A stretch of DNA of 64,000 bases from Berberis thunbergii. Its lineage: Eukaryota > Streptophyta > Magnoliopsida > Ranunculales > Berberidaceae. The notes beneath the pieces are model-generated. The model saw nothing but the letters and a program-made list of their open reading frames with translations. It searched no databases and was not told the origin of the DNA. The stretch's first letter is position 1. Every line of letters starts with the position of its first letter. Shown here in pieces: positions 32,691 through 45,101 of the stretch. Location: contig QNQO01000809.1 of the NCBI GenBank assembly GCA_003290165.1, forward strand, positions 372,001 through 436,000, given 5' to 3'. The translations under genes and the position numbers were made by a program.

Positions 32691-33434
32691 CTAAAGAGAA
32701 ACATCATTCTCATCTGTTAGCCTTAGAATATCAGTGCTCTCCCCTCGATTGATCGACCCAAAAACAACCCTCATATACAGGGCTAAGTCAAGATCGATGT
32801 CAGAGTGCTCTCCTCTAATGAGTTCCAGGAGCTCCAGTCTGCCTTGAATGATCTCAGACGAGATCAACGGCCTCTTGCCGGACATGTCAAAGTCCACCAC
32901 ACCTAACAAGGCTTCATAGTGCAAGCACTCCCCCGCCATCGACCGCTCCGCCTCCAGAGCACGACGAAGTCCCTTGTCAACCGTAACCTCTTGCTGCTGC
33001 CTTTCAATGACCCATTTTGCCTCCGTCTGCTTCCTTTCGACTTCCTGAGCCTCTCTATTAGAAGACCACATGTCCACAGTTGCATCCAGGCGCCCTAGTT
33101 CAGCCCTAGTCAGCTTCAGTTTAGCACGGGTTGACTTCAAATTAGACTCGATAGCCTTCAGCAGAACCTTCACATCAGCAGCTGTCGCATCGGTAACGAG
33201 GGTCGTGGCCTCCTCACCCTCGCGGTTCGCAACAATGCCAGAACCTTTCGCCCAATAGAGGGCGTTCGAATACATCTGCAAATCAGTGAAGGCCTTTTCC
33301 AAAGCAAGGACCCTCCCACGGGCTTCAGGGTGTAGCAAGACAGGACCCTGCAGCTCTGGGGCGTGAGTACTAAGGGGAGAAGTTTGCCTCGTCCTTGGGA
33401 CTACAACCCTGTACATTCGCCTCCAATTCTGCAA
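32691..33434 (-). CDS. antisense ORF of the Gypsy element, coiled-coil part
   Basis: A 247-residue open frame runs against the element's sense strand between the tandem array and the 3' LTR. Its middle is a predicted coiled coil (VLLKAIESNLKSTRAKLKLT, WVIERQQQEVTVDKGLRRAL), and the C-terminal part is acidic with a short SSEIIQGRLELLELIRGEHS helix. There is no catalytic motif. Tat-lineage Gypsy elements are known to carry such antisense ORFs of unknown function. It is probably the C-terminal half of one ORF whose N-terminal half lies at 33638-34253, with the frame broken between. Confidence 0.6.
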   Translation of the reverse strand: MQNWRRMYRVVVPRTRQTSPLSTHAPELQGPVLLHPEARGRVLALEKAFTDLQMYSNALYWAKGSGIVANREGEEATTLVTDATAADVKVLLKAIESNLKSTRAKLKLTRAELGRLDATVDMWSSNREAQEVERKQTEAKWVIERQQQEVTVDKGLRRALEAERSMAGECLHYEALLGVVDFDMSGKRPLISSEIIQGRLELLELIRGEHSDIDLDLALYMRVVFGSINRGESTDILRLTDENDVSL

Positions 33435-33637
33435 GCCTGGAAGGGCTGAGCAGGGCTAGGCTTATCTTCTTCATACGACGAGCCACCACCCCCTTAGCTG
33501 GTGAACCTGACACAAGGTGAGCCTCATAAGAACACTACAACAACCTGGTGTGCGCGACATTGCCTGGCATCATGACCTTTTCAACATAAACCAAATGGAA
33601 CTTGAGAAACTCCCTCTTTATCCGCATCTCTTCCTTA

Positions 33638-34253
33638 CTAAGAAATGGAATAACGAACTTCCCTGAAACAAATAAACCATGTCAGAACCCGTGTCACAAA
33701 AGGAGCGCATGAAGATATGCATGCACCAACAACCAAGGACTCACCAAGGTCAAACTGAAAGTACCGAGACACTCTGCGACTCCCGAGCCTGCAGTAACCA
33801 GAATCTGTCGAAGCCAATAACCATTGCTTCTTCCAAGATTCAACGTTGTTCGTCGTCAGTCGCAGACAAGAAAGACAAGTCAGCATACATATACTTTTGG
33901 AATCCAGCCGAGCATCGGTCAAGCGATGAATCACTAGCGAAGTCATGATCCCTCAGGAGAATTGTGAGCAGTATCTTGAACCCGCGTCGAGCCATTTGAG
34001 TGGGAGGCATGCAAAAGTGGGTGAAGGAGCGCCAGATGTCATTTGACACTGGGAACCGAAGCCGAGACTGGAACATACCTCGGTACAAGCCTATAAACCC
34101 ATGAGGGGCATAGTCAGACCTAAAACTCCAAATGCAGGAACAGTTTGCAAATCTCCAGGGATAACAGATCTTTGGAAAAAAGTTTAACGTTGTCAGCCAG
34201 CCATTGGGAAGGAAAACAAGTATTACGGTTCTAAAAGATAGCTCATATAACAA
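33638..34253 (-). pseudogene. antisense ORF of the Gypsy element, N-terminal part
   Basis: The minus strand encodes YAPHGFIGLYRGMFQSRLRF, PVSNDIWRSFTHFCMPPTQM and ARRGFKILLTILLRDHDF. The pattern of a Gly-rich start, LRFP, a short helix and P-x-Q resembles the 'putative gypsy-type transposon' (Transposase_28-like) domain that sits at the N terminus of such ORFs. Frames change at about 33840. A second copy lies at 34486-34888 because of the local tandem duplication. Confidence 0.5.
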
Positions 34254-35266
34254 TGAGAAAATCTTACTCAGAACAGTGATTATTTATAAGGGAGGCAAAT
34301 CGAATTTTCCCTCCACGAGCAGTCACGTACCCATTAAATGTCATGCACCGCTCAAAACCAATGCTTCGAGTCCAATAGTACAGTTGTCTTTACAAAGAGT
34401 TAGTGGACCGACATAACACCCCACTAATTTGGGGGGAGTAGCTGATGATACATAAATACGGTTACACCCCAGAGCCGTACACATGTCATGATATGCATGC
34501 ACCAACAACCAAGGACTCACCAAGGTCAAACTGAAAGTACCGAGACACTCTGCGACTCCTGAGCCTGCAGTAACCATAATCTGCCGAAGCCAATAACCAT
34601 TGCTTCTTCCAAGATTCAACGTTGTTCGTCGTCAGTCGCAGACAAGAAAGACAAGTCAGCATACATATACCTTTGGAATCCAGCCGAGCATCGGTCAAGC
34701 GATGAATCACTAGCGAAGTCATGATCCCTCAGGAGAATTGTGAGCAGTATCTTGAACCCGCGTCGAGCCATTTGAGCGGGAGGCATGCAAAAGTGGGTGA
34801 AGGAGCGCCAGATGTCATTTGACACTGGGAACCGAAGCTGAGACTGGAACATACCTCGGTACAAGCCTATAAACCCATGAGGGGGCATAGTCAGACCTAA
34901 AACTCCAAATGCAGGAACAGTTTACAAATCTCTAGGGATAACAGATCTTTGGAAAAAAGTTTAACGTTGTCAGCCAGCCATTGGGAAGGAAAACAAGTAT
35001 TACGGTTCTAAAAGATAGCTCATATAACAATGAGAAAATCTTACTCAGAACAATGATTATTTATAAGGGAGGCAAATCGAATTTTCCCTCCACGAGCAGT
35101 CACGTACCCATTAAATGTCATGCACCGCTCAAAACCAATGCTTCGAGTCCAATAGTACAGTTGTCTTTTCAAAGAGTCAGTGGACCGACATAACACCCCA
35201 CTAATTTGGGGGGAGTAGCTGATGATACATAAATACGGTTACACCCCAGAGCCGTACACATGTCAT
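33714..35266 (+). repeat. 776-bp tandem duplication next to the 3' LTR
   Basis: Copy 1 (33714-34489) and copy 2 (34490-35266) are nearly identical, with a handful of substitutions and one extra G. Each includes part of the antisense ORF, the polypurine tract and the first 47 bp of the LTR (TGATGATACATAAATACGG...). The junction falls at GATATGCATGC, where ATCATGAT of the LTR meets the start of the unit. The partial LTR start at 34443 is thus a by-product of the duplication. Confidence 0.92.
35206..35217 (+). promoter_or_regulatory. Gypsy polypurine tract
   Basis: TTTGGGGGGAGTAGC directly precedes the 3' LTR. An identical tract lies at 34429-34440 in the first copy of the local duplication. 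Confidence 0.75.
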
Positions 35267-35896
35267 GATGATCTTGAGAAATCACGTCCTCAAGCATCAA
35301 CCCAACACTGATCCGACTCAAGCGGTTCTAAGCCCGCCCAACTACGGTTCGCCAGGCGGATCCGAACTCTCACAACATGCTAGACCCACACGTCTCACAA
35401 CTATCTTCAATATATTTTCAAGCAAGTATCTCAAAGATCACATTCGAACAGACAACTACAACTGCTCTCTGCTTCGAACTAGAAAACAAACACCAGAGTA
35501 TTTTCCACACAGGGAAACTCCCTTCTACGGATTGCTCTTGAATTGGGAACTATCTCTCGCGTGTCTAGGAACATAGAGCTAACAATGAACTTCCCTCCTA
35601 CAACACGACTCCTAATTAGAAAAGAATCTCCACGAAGATCTCCTTCCTAAACTACGCCTAAGATAGTTTGGTAAAATCAGAACTCCTTGCATTATAAATA
35701 AGACGTGCCGTTGTTAAGCTAAGGTACGTTACAAATTCCCTGTTACAACATTACACTTTCCTCAGAGCCATGTCTGACTTTAGCATGGAGTGTCATTGAC
35801 CACCTCACGGTGGTCTGTGGTTCACGTTCGTTACTTTTGCAAGTCAGCAGGTCTGCGGGATTAGGTCAAAACAGGGAACGAAAAAAGACTGCATTA
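35220..35896 (+). repeat. Gypsy 3' LTR
   Basis: It starts TGATGATACATAAATACGG and ends AAAAAAGACTGCATTA, matching the 5' LTR at 26923-27600. The differences between them are scattered substitutions, suggesting an old insertion. The last base pair of the LTR is TA and not the CA seen in the 5' copy. Confidence 0.88.
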
Positions 35897-36409
35897 GTAT
35901 GTATAAAGTTTTTATCCATAAGAAATTGTGATGTAAATTAAATGATGTTGTTAACTTAACCTACAATGATTTGAAGATGTTTCATCAAAACGAAGTTCAC
36001 TTGCATGTAGGGATGACAACGAAAGATTAGGGCGGATTTAAGCAAATCCATCCCCGCTCCGCTGGGGATTGCGGGGCCCCAAATCCGGCCTACATATCCA
36101 TTTTTTCTATTTTTTAAAAACCACCCCCGCACTGGACATATTTGCGAATATCCGCCCCGAATATCCATTTAAGATCGATTTCTTGGTGGGTGTTGAATCC
36201 CTGCCCCAACTGATCCCCCACCCCAACCGATCTGCCCCAAGTACTTTTTGCCTTAATTTATTTTTTGTAGCAAACGTGACAGCCTGATTGACAATAAAAT
36301 TTAAAACATTTGTAAACCAAATTGGACAATCAACTTGTTCAACTAGTATAAATCAATATAACATGTATAAATAGATAACATCATAGCAATAACCTATAAA
36401 ATATTCAAA

Positions 36410-36442
36410 AATACTTACACAAGTAATACTTGTGTAAGTATT
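36410..36442. repeat. short perfect palindrome inside the hAT
   Basis: AATACTTACACAAGT, a 3-bp loop, then its exact complement. Part of this stem (TTACACAAGTATTAC) recurs 20 bp further on. Confidence 0.8.
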
Positions 36443-36979
36443 CAAAAATACAAGCTCAACTTACACAAGTATTACACATTTTTGTTGTCACAATAGTCTA
36501 ACAAAACAAGAAGTAAATATGTTCGATAACAGTTATTATAAAATATTGTGAAAGCAAAACAACAACAAAATGATGACAACCAACAAAATCCTTCGTCACG
36601 CTTTGTTTTTATGTTTTTACAAAACTTTCACAACCTGAAATAAATAAAAAATTTCTAAGTTAGTTTCTATAAGAAAAATTGGCGTTGTTTTACATCACCT
36701 CCATCAAGTCCTTGAAATACAAAAAATATTCATAACCTTTCATTCATTAAACCAACATGCAACATTGTTCCTACAACATAAAATAATTCCTTTTAGCAAG
36801 GCCTAATAAATCATTAGTTCATTATAGGCTCATTTGAATACTTATATACCTCAAGAGGATCTGCATCATCTTGAAAGGTGAACCTCCTATAAAGTGAAGT
36901 AGAAGTTTAATGTCATAATATAAACAATGTTAAGTTATTAATTTACTAAAAAAAGCAAACATAAAATAAATAAGACATT

Positions 36980-39192
36980 TCATAGCAAGACTTTATTACC
37001 TTTAATATCATTCCATAGCCAGTTTTGCGCACACATCAAAACTTCTAATGACTTTGGATGAAGCCTGTTGCGATGTAGACTAATAAACCTACCACCCGTA
37101 CTAAGTGCAGACTCCAGAGCAACTATAGAGACTAGAACCACTAAAACGTCCCTAGCAACCTGATTCAAGGTCGGATATTTGCTTCCATTAGTCTTCTACC
37201 AATTCAGAATGTCAAAATTATGTTCTAGAGGTAGAACATCAGCAGCCAAATAATAATCCAACTCCGACTTGACATTACTATTAGGTCCATCCCCAGAGTT
37301 CTGCATAGAATCCACACAAAAATTACTAAGATCATCATCATCAACTTCATTTTGTGGTTGGCTAACATATGACTGACTATCTGCTGAAGAACTTGCCCTA
37401 GGCCTTGAACTCATATATTCACTTAGCAACTCAAAACACAAGTTTCGAGCTTCTTGGATTTTTTATTGTACATCATCCTGATTCTATAGTTTGTGAAAGT
37501 AATACTCAATCAACTTCATTTTGAAACGAAGATCCAAAACAATTGCCTCAACCATTATCCCATGGATTGCATTCTAATACTTATCAAAATTTTCAATCAT
37601 ATTTGATATCATCTGTCTTATCACTGGATAACTAGAAGTATGAAACCGATGTAATAACTTTTTAATTGAAGAAATCTTTAGAAAAAAAGGTTGGCTGTAG
37701 GATACTTTGTTCCAGAAAATACTTTGGTTGCTTTATGAAACAATTTCAACTTCTCACACATCTCACATGCAAGCAACCAATCTTCATCACGTGGCAACGG
37801 TTTATATTGTGAATCATGTTGCTTCAATCTAGGAAAGACATCCTTGAAAATGATAACAGTCTGAAGCATCAAATAAGTGAAATTCCGCCTTGTTTTGCAA
37901 TCTAAAGCCAACTTCTTGCCACATTCAATTTTCAACTGTCTAGCTGCCTCTAGAAACTTTTCTTCCCTCTTTGGCATGGAAAACCAATAAGTAACACTAT
38001 TCTAGATTCTTTCAATACCATCACCTATAACTTCCAACCCATCATTAACAAACAAATTTTAAAATATGCGCAAAACATCTCATGTGGAATCAATCACCCA
38101 CTAGCATCATGGTGCCTACCTTTAGCTTGCTTTTCAGAAAAGTGACCGCACTATAATTAGTTAAAGAATTATCCACGGTTAATGCATATAGCTTGTTATC
38201 CAAATTCCAATCCATTAATGCATCACAAACAACTTCAGCAGTATGAGGGCATGACACAGAAACGAACCTAACAATAAATATGCAATAATGTAGAACATAT
38301 TAATTAATAAATGACCATTGTAATCAATGAAATGCAAATAGAAAAAAAACATGTTTACCTTATAATACGACTTTGCAATGCCCAATTGCCATCAATGAAA
38401 TGTGTTGTGATAGCCATAAACCCCCTCTTTTGATTACTCGCAGTCCACATATCAGTAATAATTGCAATCCTACTTTTGTTCATCTCCAACAATTTCATTG
38501 TCTACACCTTTTCATAATCATAAATCTTCAAAATATCACTTTTTATGGTATTTCTAGACACTACCTTGAACTGTGGTTGGATAACACCCATCATCATTCT
38601 AAAACCATAATGTTCAACCATTGAAAGGGGGATACTCATGCAATATAATTGCTTTTGCAATAACTTCTTGCAAACTCTTGGTTGAAGCCAGAAGCACTAA
38701 CATCAATCGACTCAGTCAATGTGGAAGCAATCAATAAAGATTGTCGTATGTCCACTTGACTACCCCTATTCCTTAGATATCTTTTACTATGGTCAATTAA
38801 ATGACTTGTGCCATTCCTAGTCTCCCCTCCAAGCAAAGTACCACAATAATTGCATTTAGCTTTATCTAAACCGCTAATGGTAATCCATGTAAAGTGATTC
38901 CATACTACAGATGCGAACTTTCTTTTTTCTTGTTGGTGGTAGTGGTGGTGAAGGGACATTACTATTAACAGTATTGTTTTCAACATTGGGAGTAGGAACA
39001 TCATCAGGAGTGGGATTTGATTGTACATCGGGTGATGGTAAGACATTCGAACCCACAGGTGTTTGAGGATACCTCGGGTGATGGTAAGGCATTCGAACCC
39101 ACAAGTGTTTGAGGAGAGTCGTTACCATGACCATCCCAATCAAAAAAGGTAGATTGTTGAGTTTCAATTGACCTGGGGCGATCTCTTACCAT
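36980..39192 (-). pseudogene. hAT transposase (BED finger, core and dimerisation domain)
   Basis: From high to low coordinates: a Ser/Pro-rich start, a BED zinc finger (KFASVVWNHFTWI...AKCNYCGTLLGGETRNGTSH then HSKRYL), a core region (about 38050-38620: RIAIITDMWTASNQKRGFMA, FIDGNWALQSRII, YALTVDNSL), a helical stretch (PKREEKFLEAARQLKIECGK), KSELDYYLAADVLPLEHNFD and the C-terminal dimerisation block ARDVLVVLVSIVALESALST with RLHPKSLEVLMCAQNWLW. The third Cys or His of the finger, normally near HLKRC, is Y here. Several stops break the core (one near 38505, others near 38070), so no active enzyme is made. Confidence 0.85.
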
Positions 39193-42100
39193 ATTCTATA
39201 CATCAAGAAAACAAAAACAACGTTGGAGCTTAGACTGTAAGAGGAAAATCAAACATCAAAAGCTTGTAAATCAACTTAGCTTTGTTTATCAAGCAAAACA
39301 TATAGGCTAAATGCTAGTTTGGGCATATGTATACTTGAATATTTCTATTTAATTTTTTGCAGAATGTAGAAAAGGCAGTGATGTAGTAGAAGGCAAGGGA
39401 ACTCTTGTAAATATAGTGACTTAGTACAGAGGAATAAAAGGATTTCAGCAAAAAGGTTCTTAAAATGTAATGTCAGCCATGCTGATCTGAGTACAACAAC
39501 AGTTGGAGTGAACTATGTAATGTTAATTTGTAAAATCCATCAATTAACAATCAAATAACACATTGATTTTGAGTCTAAATAAGCCAGGCTTGCATTCCAT
39601 AATTAAAATATAAAAACCAATATCCTTCAGTAAATTGAATTCTAGAATCTTGAAAATGCTCAATCTAACAAACATGTAAATGTTCAAATCTTATCCCTCC
39701 ACACCCTTTCATTATCTTTTCTGACAGTTTGTTGAGTGCATCAACCACACAAAGAGATTAGACCTACCCAATAAAAAAAATATTTTAAATGATACACCTT
39801 TAAGGTCCACCAAGGCTGATGCCAAATGGCAAATAAGCACTAAAAACTTTACTTGTAACAACATAGAATGCTCTCATATTCCTTCCTAGTCATAAAATTC
39901 AACAAATGGTGTCATGCATCGTACTCAAATAAGTTTTCCAGCTCCTCCAGGAAGAAATTTGACCTTCCAACTTTTTCTGTGCATCATGTAAATAGGACAG
40001 AAACACCTAAGAGATATCAAACTGATATAGGAAGTGGTTCCACACCAATAACACAATCACATCTCAAGAATCCATTGTTACTTTGGCGCACATCCAGTAA
40101 GCCATAAAAAGAACAACCCCCCCAAGAGATATAAAACTAACATCGGCATGGATCAAAACTTGCCAACCCCAAACCTAACCCATTAGAAGGAAGTTGTTGC
40201 TTGCAAAGAGATACAGTTGAACACATTACAAACTAGACTATACCCATAAAGATTTTCTTATAAATTAAGCTGGGAGATTACAAAAGCTTTGCAAACAGCA
40301 ACATTGGAACTTGTAAATACTAGTAGCCAACACAAAACCCATAAAGAAAAAACATAAAATTGAGTTCAAAGAGAAGGAATTACTCACATAGGCAGGGAAG
40401 AGAGAGACTTTCTAAAAAAAAATGCTCAACAATGAAGTAATGATTGATGAAGACCAATTCCTGACAACATAAACAACTAAATCATATGCAAACGTAGACA
40501 AATAACTAGAAAATTTTGTTCAAAACCAACCTCAAATCTGAATATTATAGAGGATTGACAAATAGACTCACCTATTTGCTGAAATTTGTTGAGATGAAGA
40601 AGAAAATAAACCAATCTCCTTTCAAATCCAAGTGTAGCATGTAAAAATCTGAAGGGCGAGCATATCAAATGAAAATCAAGCCCAAATCATGGTCAAAACT
40701 GAAAATTGCATAAAAATCCAGCAGATTTATGCTTTTAAGCTTACTAACCCAAAACATTTGCAAATCTGATAGAAGAGATCAAGTGACACTGAGCGTAGCA
40801 CCCTTCATCTTGAAGATCTTATGAGGATTAGAAGAAGATTAGAAGTAGAAGAATAAGAAGACAGAAAACCCTAAAACGAACTTAAAATTAACAGAAAAAC
40901 GAAGAAGAAAGGAGCCATACCTTGGTGATGTGATCTTGGGGTTGTTTAGCGAATCGCAAAACCCATTCGCTCCCTGTGCTTCACTCGCAATAGTTAAGGG
41001 GAAGAGAGGAGTATGAGGAGGTGGAAGAGAGGAGTGACTCCTTTGCGTCTCCTTCTTTGTGTCTAGAGGTGGAAGAGAGAAGTCTGAGGACCTAGACAAA
41101 CTCGACAGTGAATGAATGGGATTGTGTGCGGCGGATCTCAGGGTTTCTTACGTTTTAGTTTATTTTTTTGGAAAATGGTTTAGTTAATAATTACTTTAGG
41201 GTTTTTTTTCCCTGTCACTTAAGGGGCGAAGGGTACTATAGTAATTTGAGTAATATAAATGGATATCCGTGGGGTGGATATGGCCAAAACCGTATCCGCC
41301 CTGAATATTCAACGAATACTGTTTTGATATCCGAAACTACCCAAAAACCCATTCAGCCATATCCAAATCCGCCCCACTGCCAACCCTACTTGCATGGGAG
41401 AGTGAATCACAGTGGCAGCGAACAATAACTTTTGTAAGAAACACACTTTAAACAAAAAGAAAGTAATTAACAAGTTCTTGAAGGAACTTAGAGTATATGG
41501 TAGCTGCAAACCATTCATTGACAATTTTCACCCATGTGCTAGCCCAACCAACATCAATGCTCCATCTGATTGATATAGCCAAACCGTTTCAAGAAAAATG
41601 TAACATGAAATATCGAAAAAAAACTTGAACAAAATTTGAGTAAGAAAGCTACTTTCTAGTTGAGTGATCTAGCTGCCAGCTGATGAATAACATCACAAAG
41701 TACATAGCCCACAATGAAAAGATGACGTGGAAAAACTCTATAAGGAACATCATCTTCCTGTTCAACCTCATCTTTGCAAAACTGGATGTGAAAGAGAATG
41801 GTTCTTATTGAGCAAAAGTAATACTCTATTTGACATGCTCATAACTAAAAATTTGTTGAATTCTATAGAGAAGACCAACTAACCTGAAAGGATCGAGAAT
41901 CAATTCCAGTAGAAAATGTTGCCATGACAATTGCACAAATTGCAATTAGAAAGCCCTAGATACAGCATGGTAGAAAGACATAAGGAACCAAGAAAATCAT
42001 CAGAATCCTGTTACATAAATTTAATCATCCAACATGGTCCTGGATACGGATTTCCTACAGTTGCAGTATGTTTCTAGAAATGCCTATTTTAATTATCCAT

Positions 42101-43620
42101 CCTTCTAGGTTATGAAAATGGAGGACATAACTAACTTTTGTGAATACTACAACATTTTATATCATCATATATGAGTGCCCAAAGATCAAACTTATGGAAA
42201 CTAAACATGTTCAACACGAGTGGCTTTTCTTGGCTAAAGAAACTCAATACTTACATGTCATTGGGTCTACCAGGAAGTAACTGTAACAAAAATATACTTG
42301 ACAAAAAAATAATAATAAAAAACTATTTCATTTGCATGGGTCATATCATATACAAAAATATACCAGAAAATTAACTTTGAATGTAATGATATAATCATCA
42401 TTACAATAAACAAGATAGCTGTCCAAGTTATGAAAAATATGTTGAGAATGCATGATGGCCTTCGAGCATACAGCAAGTACATCAACAGTATTCCACAAAT
42501 AGAAGCAACATAGAAAATAGTGGACATGAATAATCCAAAGACACAGCTGCAATCCAAATGATCAAACGTAATCAAAATTTTCATCACTGGTAATGATAAA
42601 TGTACAGAAATATGATACTGAGAAAATAAAATGAAACACACCTTTGCCTGTGCTTTTCATCTGGCATCCAGTAATTATTCCACCAATTGATGAATTGAAT
42701 GACACTCATAAGTTGGAGAAAAAGAAATATTCTAATTCATGTCAATCACCAAAAGGGGGAAATGAAAAGAAAAGATTCAGTCATTACATTGAACAGAAGA
42801 ATCCTGATCCAAGAAGCAGAAAGGAAACTGTCTATTTGTTTCGGTAATTAAAATGAATAGAACTCTCTAGTTTAAAATGAATAAATAAATTATCTTCTCT
42901 GCATATGCCAAGGGTAGGGATGACACTCTTCTAGGAGTCACTTGGGTCATTTGGAAAGAGTGGAACTTCAGAGTGTTTAAGGGGAAAAAAAGAGAGGTCA
43001 AAATTTTCTGTAGGGAACATCAAATATACTGTCTGTTGGGCAATGGGGCTTGACTTAGGGCAATTTTAAAGATTTTCATCTCATGTTTGCGTTTCTAACT
43101 GGGCTAGCTGGTTAGCTCCTAAGCAAGTATGTACTTTTTTGCTTTTGTGGCCATGTGAACTTCTCACTTGCTTGGGCTCTGCCTTTTATAATATAAGTGA
43201 GTCTGTTTTGAAGTTTGAAAATTAAATAATAAAAACATAAATACCAAGGAATTTCATTTTTTGTCTGGAAATACAAACTTGAAAATTCGTTTACATGGTT
43301 CCCATACCAAGATGAATCTACCATTAATTCATGGTGATAATTAACACCTCACCATGCAGATCATCCTCAATAAAAAAATCATAGCGGTAGGAATTTCCAT
43401 GCCTCATAAAAAACTGGTTGATAAATTAGGATTTATTGTTAGTTTGTAGACCACATTCGCCGAGTTCAGAAATTTGAAAACAGTACTATTATTGTAACAA
43501 ATCTCATTATGGACTTGAGATTCATCCAAGGAGATCTGATATAAACACGAGTTTGCATCTTAATAAACAACTATAGGCACTGTAAAATAGTTCAGGTTCT
43601 ATGCCACCCCGAGTCCTAAG

Positions 43621-44135
43621 TGTAGTTGTAGTGAACAAATCCCAGCACCCTTTAGGATCTTATTTAAGCTGCAATTGACAGAAAAAAAACGCAGAACACA
43701 ACTAGAAGAACAAATTTAAGTGCATATAACAGAAAAAACAACACACCACAACACAGATTTATGTAAGGGCTACTACACTGGCTAAGAGTGTTGGAAGATC
43801 TGATTTCACTATAAATTGTAGAGTACAACTTTGAATTACACCACTACAATATGTCCCATAGATCGCAATCAAAGACCATAACCCAAACCTCTCCAAGCCC
43901 CCTTCATTGTGACAATCTCATAATAACAATAGTGGGTTCTTCTCTTTATCTCATACACACTCCTCAATCTCTGAGAAAAAAGAAGCATACTCTCCCTCAC
44001 TTCACTTTTATCACAGAAATCTCTGGAATTATAGAAGTTATCAGACAAACAACTTTCCAAAAACTGTTGGAGAAACTTCCCAAACTACCCTACTGTGCAC
44101 ATATCAAACTTGAAATTTTGAACCAAAATTCTACA
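43621..44135 (-). repeat. Copia-1 3' LTR
   Basis: On the minus strand it starts TGTAGAATTTTGGTTC after the polypurine tract and ends GTTCACTACAACTACA. The end portion (GATCCTAAAGGGTG, CTTAAATAAG) recurs in the 5' LTR stub at 55525-55590, which supports the assignment. Confidence 0.8.
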
Positions 44136-44819
44136 ATCTCCACCTTGGCGAAAAATTTGATCGGCCTTGTAAAAATTAATGCTCCACCTTGGTAAAAACC
44201 TTCTTCTACCTCAATGCACCTCGAGTGGTGAGGTGACCCTAGAACTTGATCAGATTTGAGATTTAACAAGTTCAAGCAATGCTTGAACTTCTCTGAATTC
44301 ACTGACTTGGTAAGAAAATCTGCTGCATTCTCATTGGTGTGAACTTTCTGAATAAAAATATCTCCCAAAGCAACCCAATCAAAAATCCGATGGAACCTGA
44401 CATCAATGTGCTTGGTTCTTGCATGGTACATCTGATTCTTTGCTAAACATATCGCACTTTGACTGTCGCAATGCAATAAAACTGCTTCTTGTACAAGTCC
44501 AAGCTCTCTTACTAAACCTTTCAGCCAAACAATTTCTTTCGATGCCTCCGTAAGTGCAATGTAGTCAATTTCTGCTGTCGACAATGCACTGACAGACTGC
44601 AACATAGATCTCCATGAAATTGGTCCATTTGCACATGTAAAAACATAACCTGTGGTAGACCTTCTTTGTCCAAATCACCTGCAAAGTCTGAATCTACAAA
44701 CCCAACAACACAATCAGCACCATGCTTTCACTCAAACACAATCCCCTATTCACTAGTGCCTCTCAAATATCTCAAAATCCATTTGACAGCTTTCCAATGT
44801 TCTTCCCTGGATTTTCCAT
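44136..44819 (-). pseudogene. Copia-1 RNase H segment
   Basis: The open part (44136-44605) encodes SVSALSTAEIDYIALTEASK, EIVWLKGLVRELGL, LHCDSQSAICLAKNQMYHAR, TKHIDVRFHRIFDWVALGDI and KVHTNENAADFLTKSV, the standard Copia RNase H and tail. Upstream pieces VVGFVDSDFAGDLD and MENPGKN lie in other frames. The Asp of VDSDFAGD, Glu of TAEIDY and Asp of HCDSQS are kept. Frameshifts near 44620-44760 break the join to the RT. Confidence 0.85.
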
Positions 44820-44828
44820 ATACTTACA

Positions 44829-45030
44829 GGAAAATTCTAAATGTCGAGGATTTGGGCGAGGAAAATAGCGAGGGAAATGAGGTGGACGGGGTGGAAACCG
44901 TCCATCCTCCTCGGGAGGTGCGCGTGGAAAGTCAACGCTCACCTCCCGAGGAGGATGGACGGTTTCCACCCGTCCACCTCATTTCCCTCGCTATTTTCCT
45001 CGCCCAAATCCTCGACATTTAGAAAAGCTC
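44829..45030. mobile_element. Mutator-type foldback MITE, 202 bp
   Basis: Two arms of about 84 bp are almost perfect inverted copies (one base indel): TCTAAATGTCGAGGATTTGG through CCTCCTCGGGAGGT and back. They enclose a loop of about 20 bp with CGCGTGGAAAGTCAACGCT. The outermost 7 to 8 bases of the two ends are less alike (GGAAAATT and GAGCTTTT). The 9-mer ATACTTACA flanks it on both sides (44820-44828 and 45031-45039). Removing the element and one copy restores Copia-1's MVCTRP...KYMENPG order. It has no coding capacity. Confidence 0.9.
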
Positions 45031-45101
45031 ATACTTACAAGTCACTACACTAACCACTTGGGAAATATTGGGCCTTGTGCAAACCATGGTGTACATAAGA
45101 C

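Larger units (their letters stand above)
26923..35896 (+). mobile_element. Ty3/Gypsy LTR retrotransposon, Tat-like lineage, full length but defective
   Basis: Two LTRs (678 and 677 bp) enclose gag debris, an aspartic protease, reverse transcriptase, RNase H and integrase in Gypsy order, a tandem array, an antisense ORF and a polypurine tract. Flanking 5-mers are GTAGG (26918-26922) and GTATG (35897-35901), one mismatch, consistent with an aged target duplication. The long 3' spacer with a tandem array plus an antisense ORF, and the protease style (VDTGSS...ILGRPWLH type), are known features of the Tat lineage (Ogre/Retand-like). Every pol segment is broken, so mobility would need another element's proteins. 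Confidence 0.88.
36008..41388 (-). mobile_element. hAT DNA transposon, 5381 bp, degenerate
   Basis: The left end TAGGGATGACAACG and the right end read inward (TAGGGTTGGCAGTGGGGCGG) are hAT-type inverted repeats. The 8-mer CTTGCATG flanks both sides (36000-36007 and 41389-41396), the target duplication length of hAT elements. Subterminal regions are full of ATATCCGCCC motifs in both orientations. It carries a transposase gene on the minus strand. It sits about 60 bp downstream of the SERINC stop codon. Confidence 0.9.

Noticed and set aside
42267..42641. Single-exon membrane protein of 124 residues
   Set aside because: Only the part from 42364 to 42546 is a SERINC exon; the flanking residues are intron translated in the same frame.
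43851..44195. 114-residue plus-strand ORF
   Set aside because: It is the antisense of the Copia-1 3' LTR and polypurine tract.
44666..45053. Plus-strand ORFs across the foldback element
   Set aside because: They arise from translating the palindrome arms; the element is non-coding and inserted in antisense Copia sequence.
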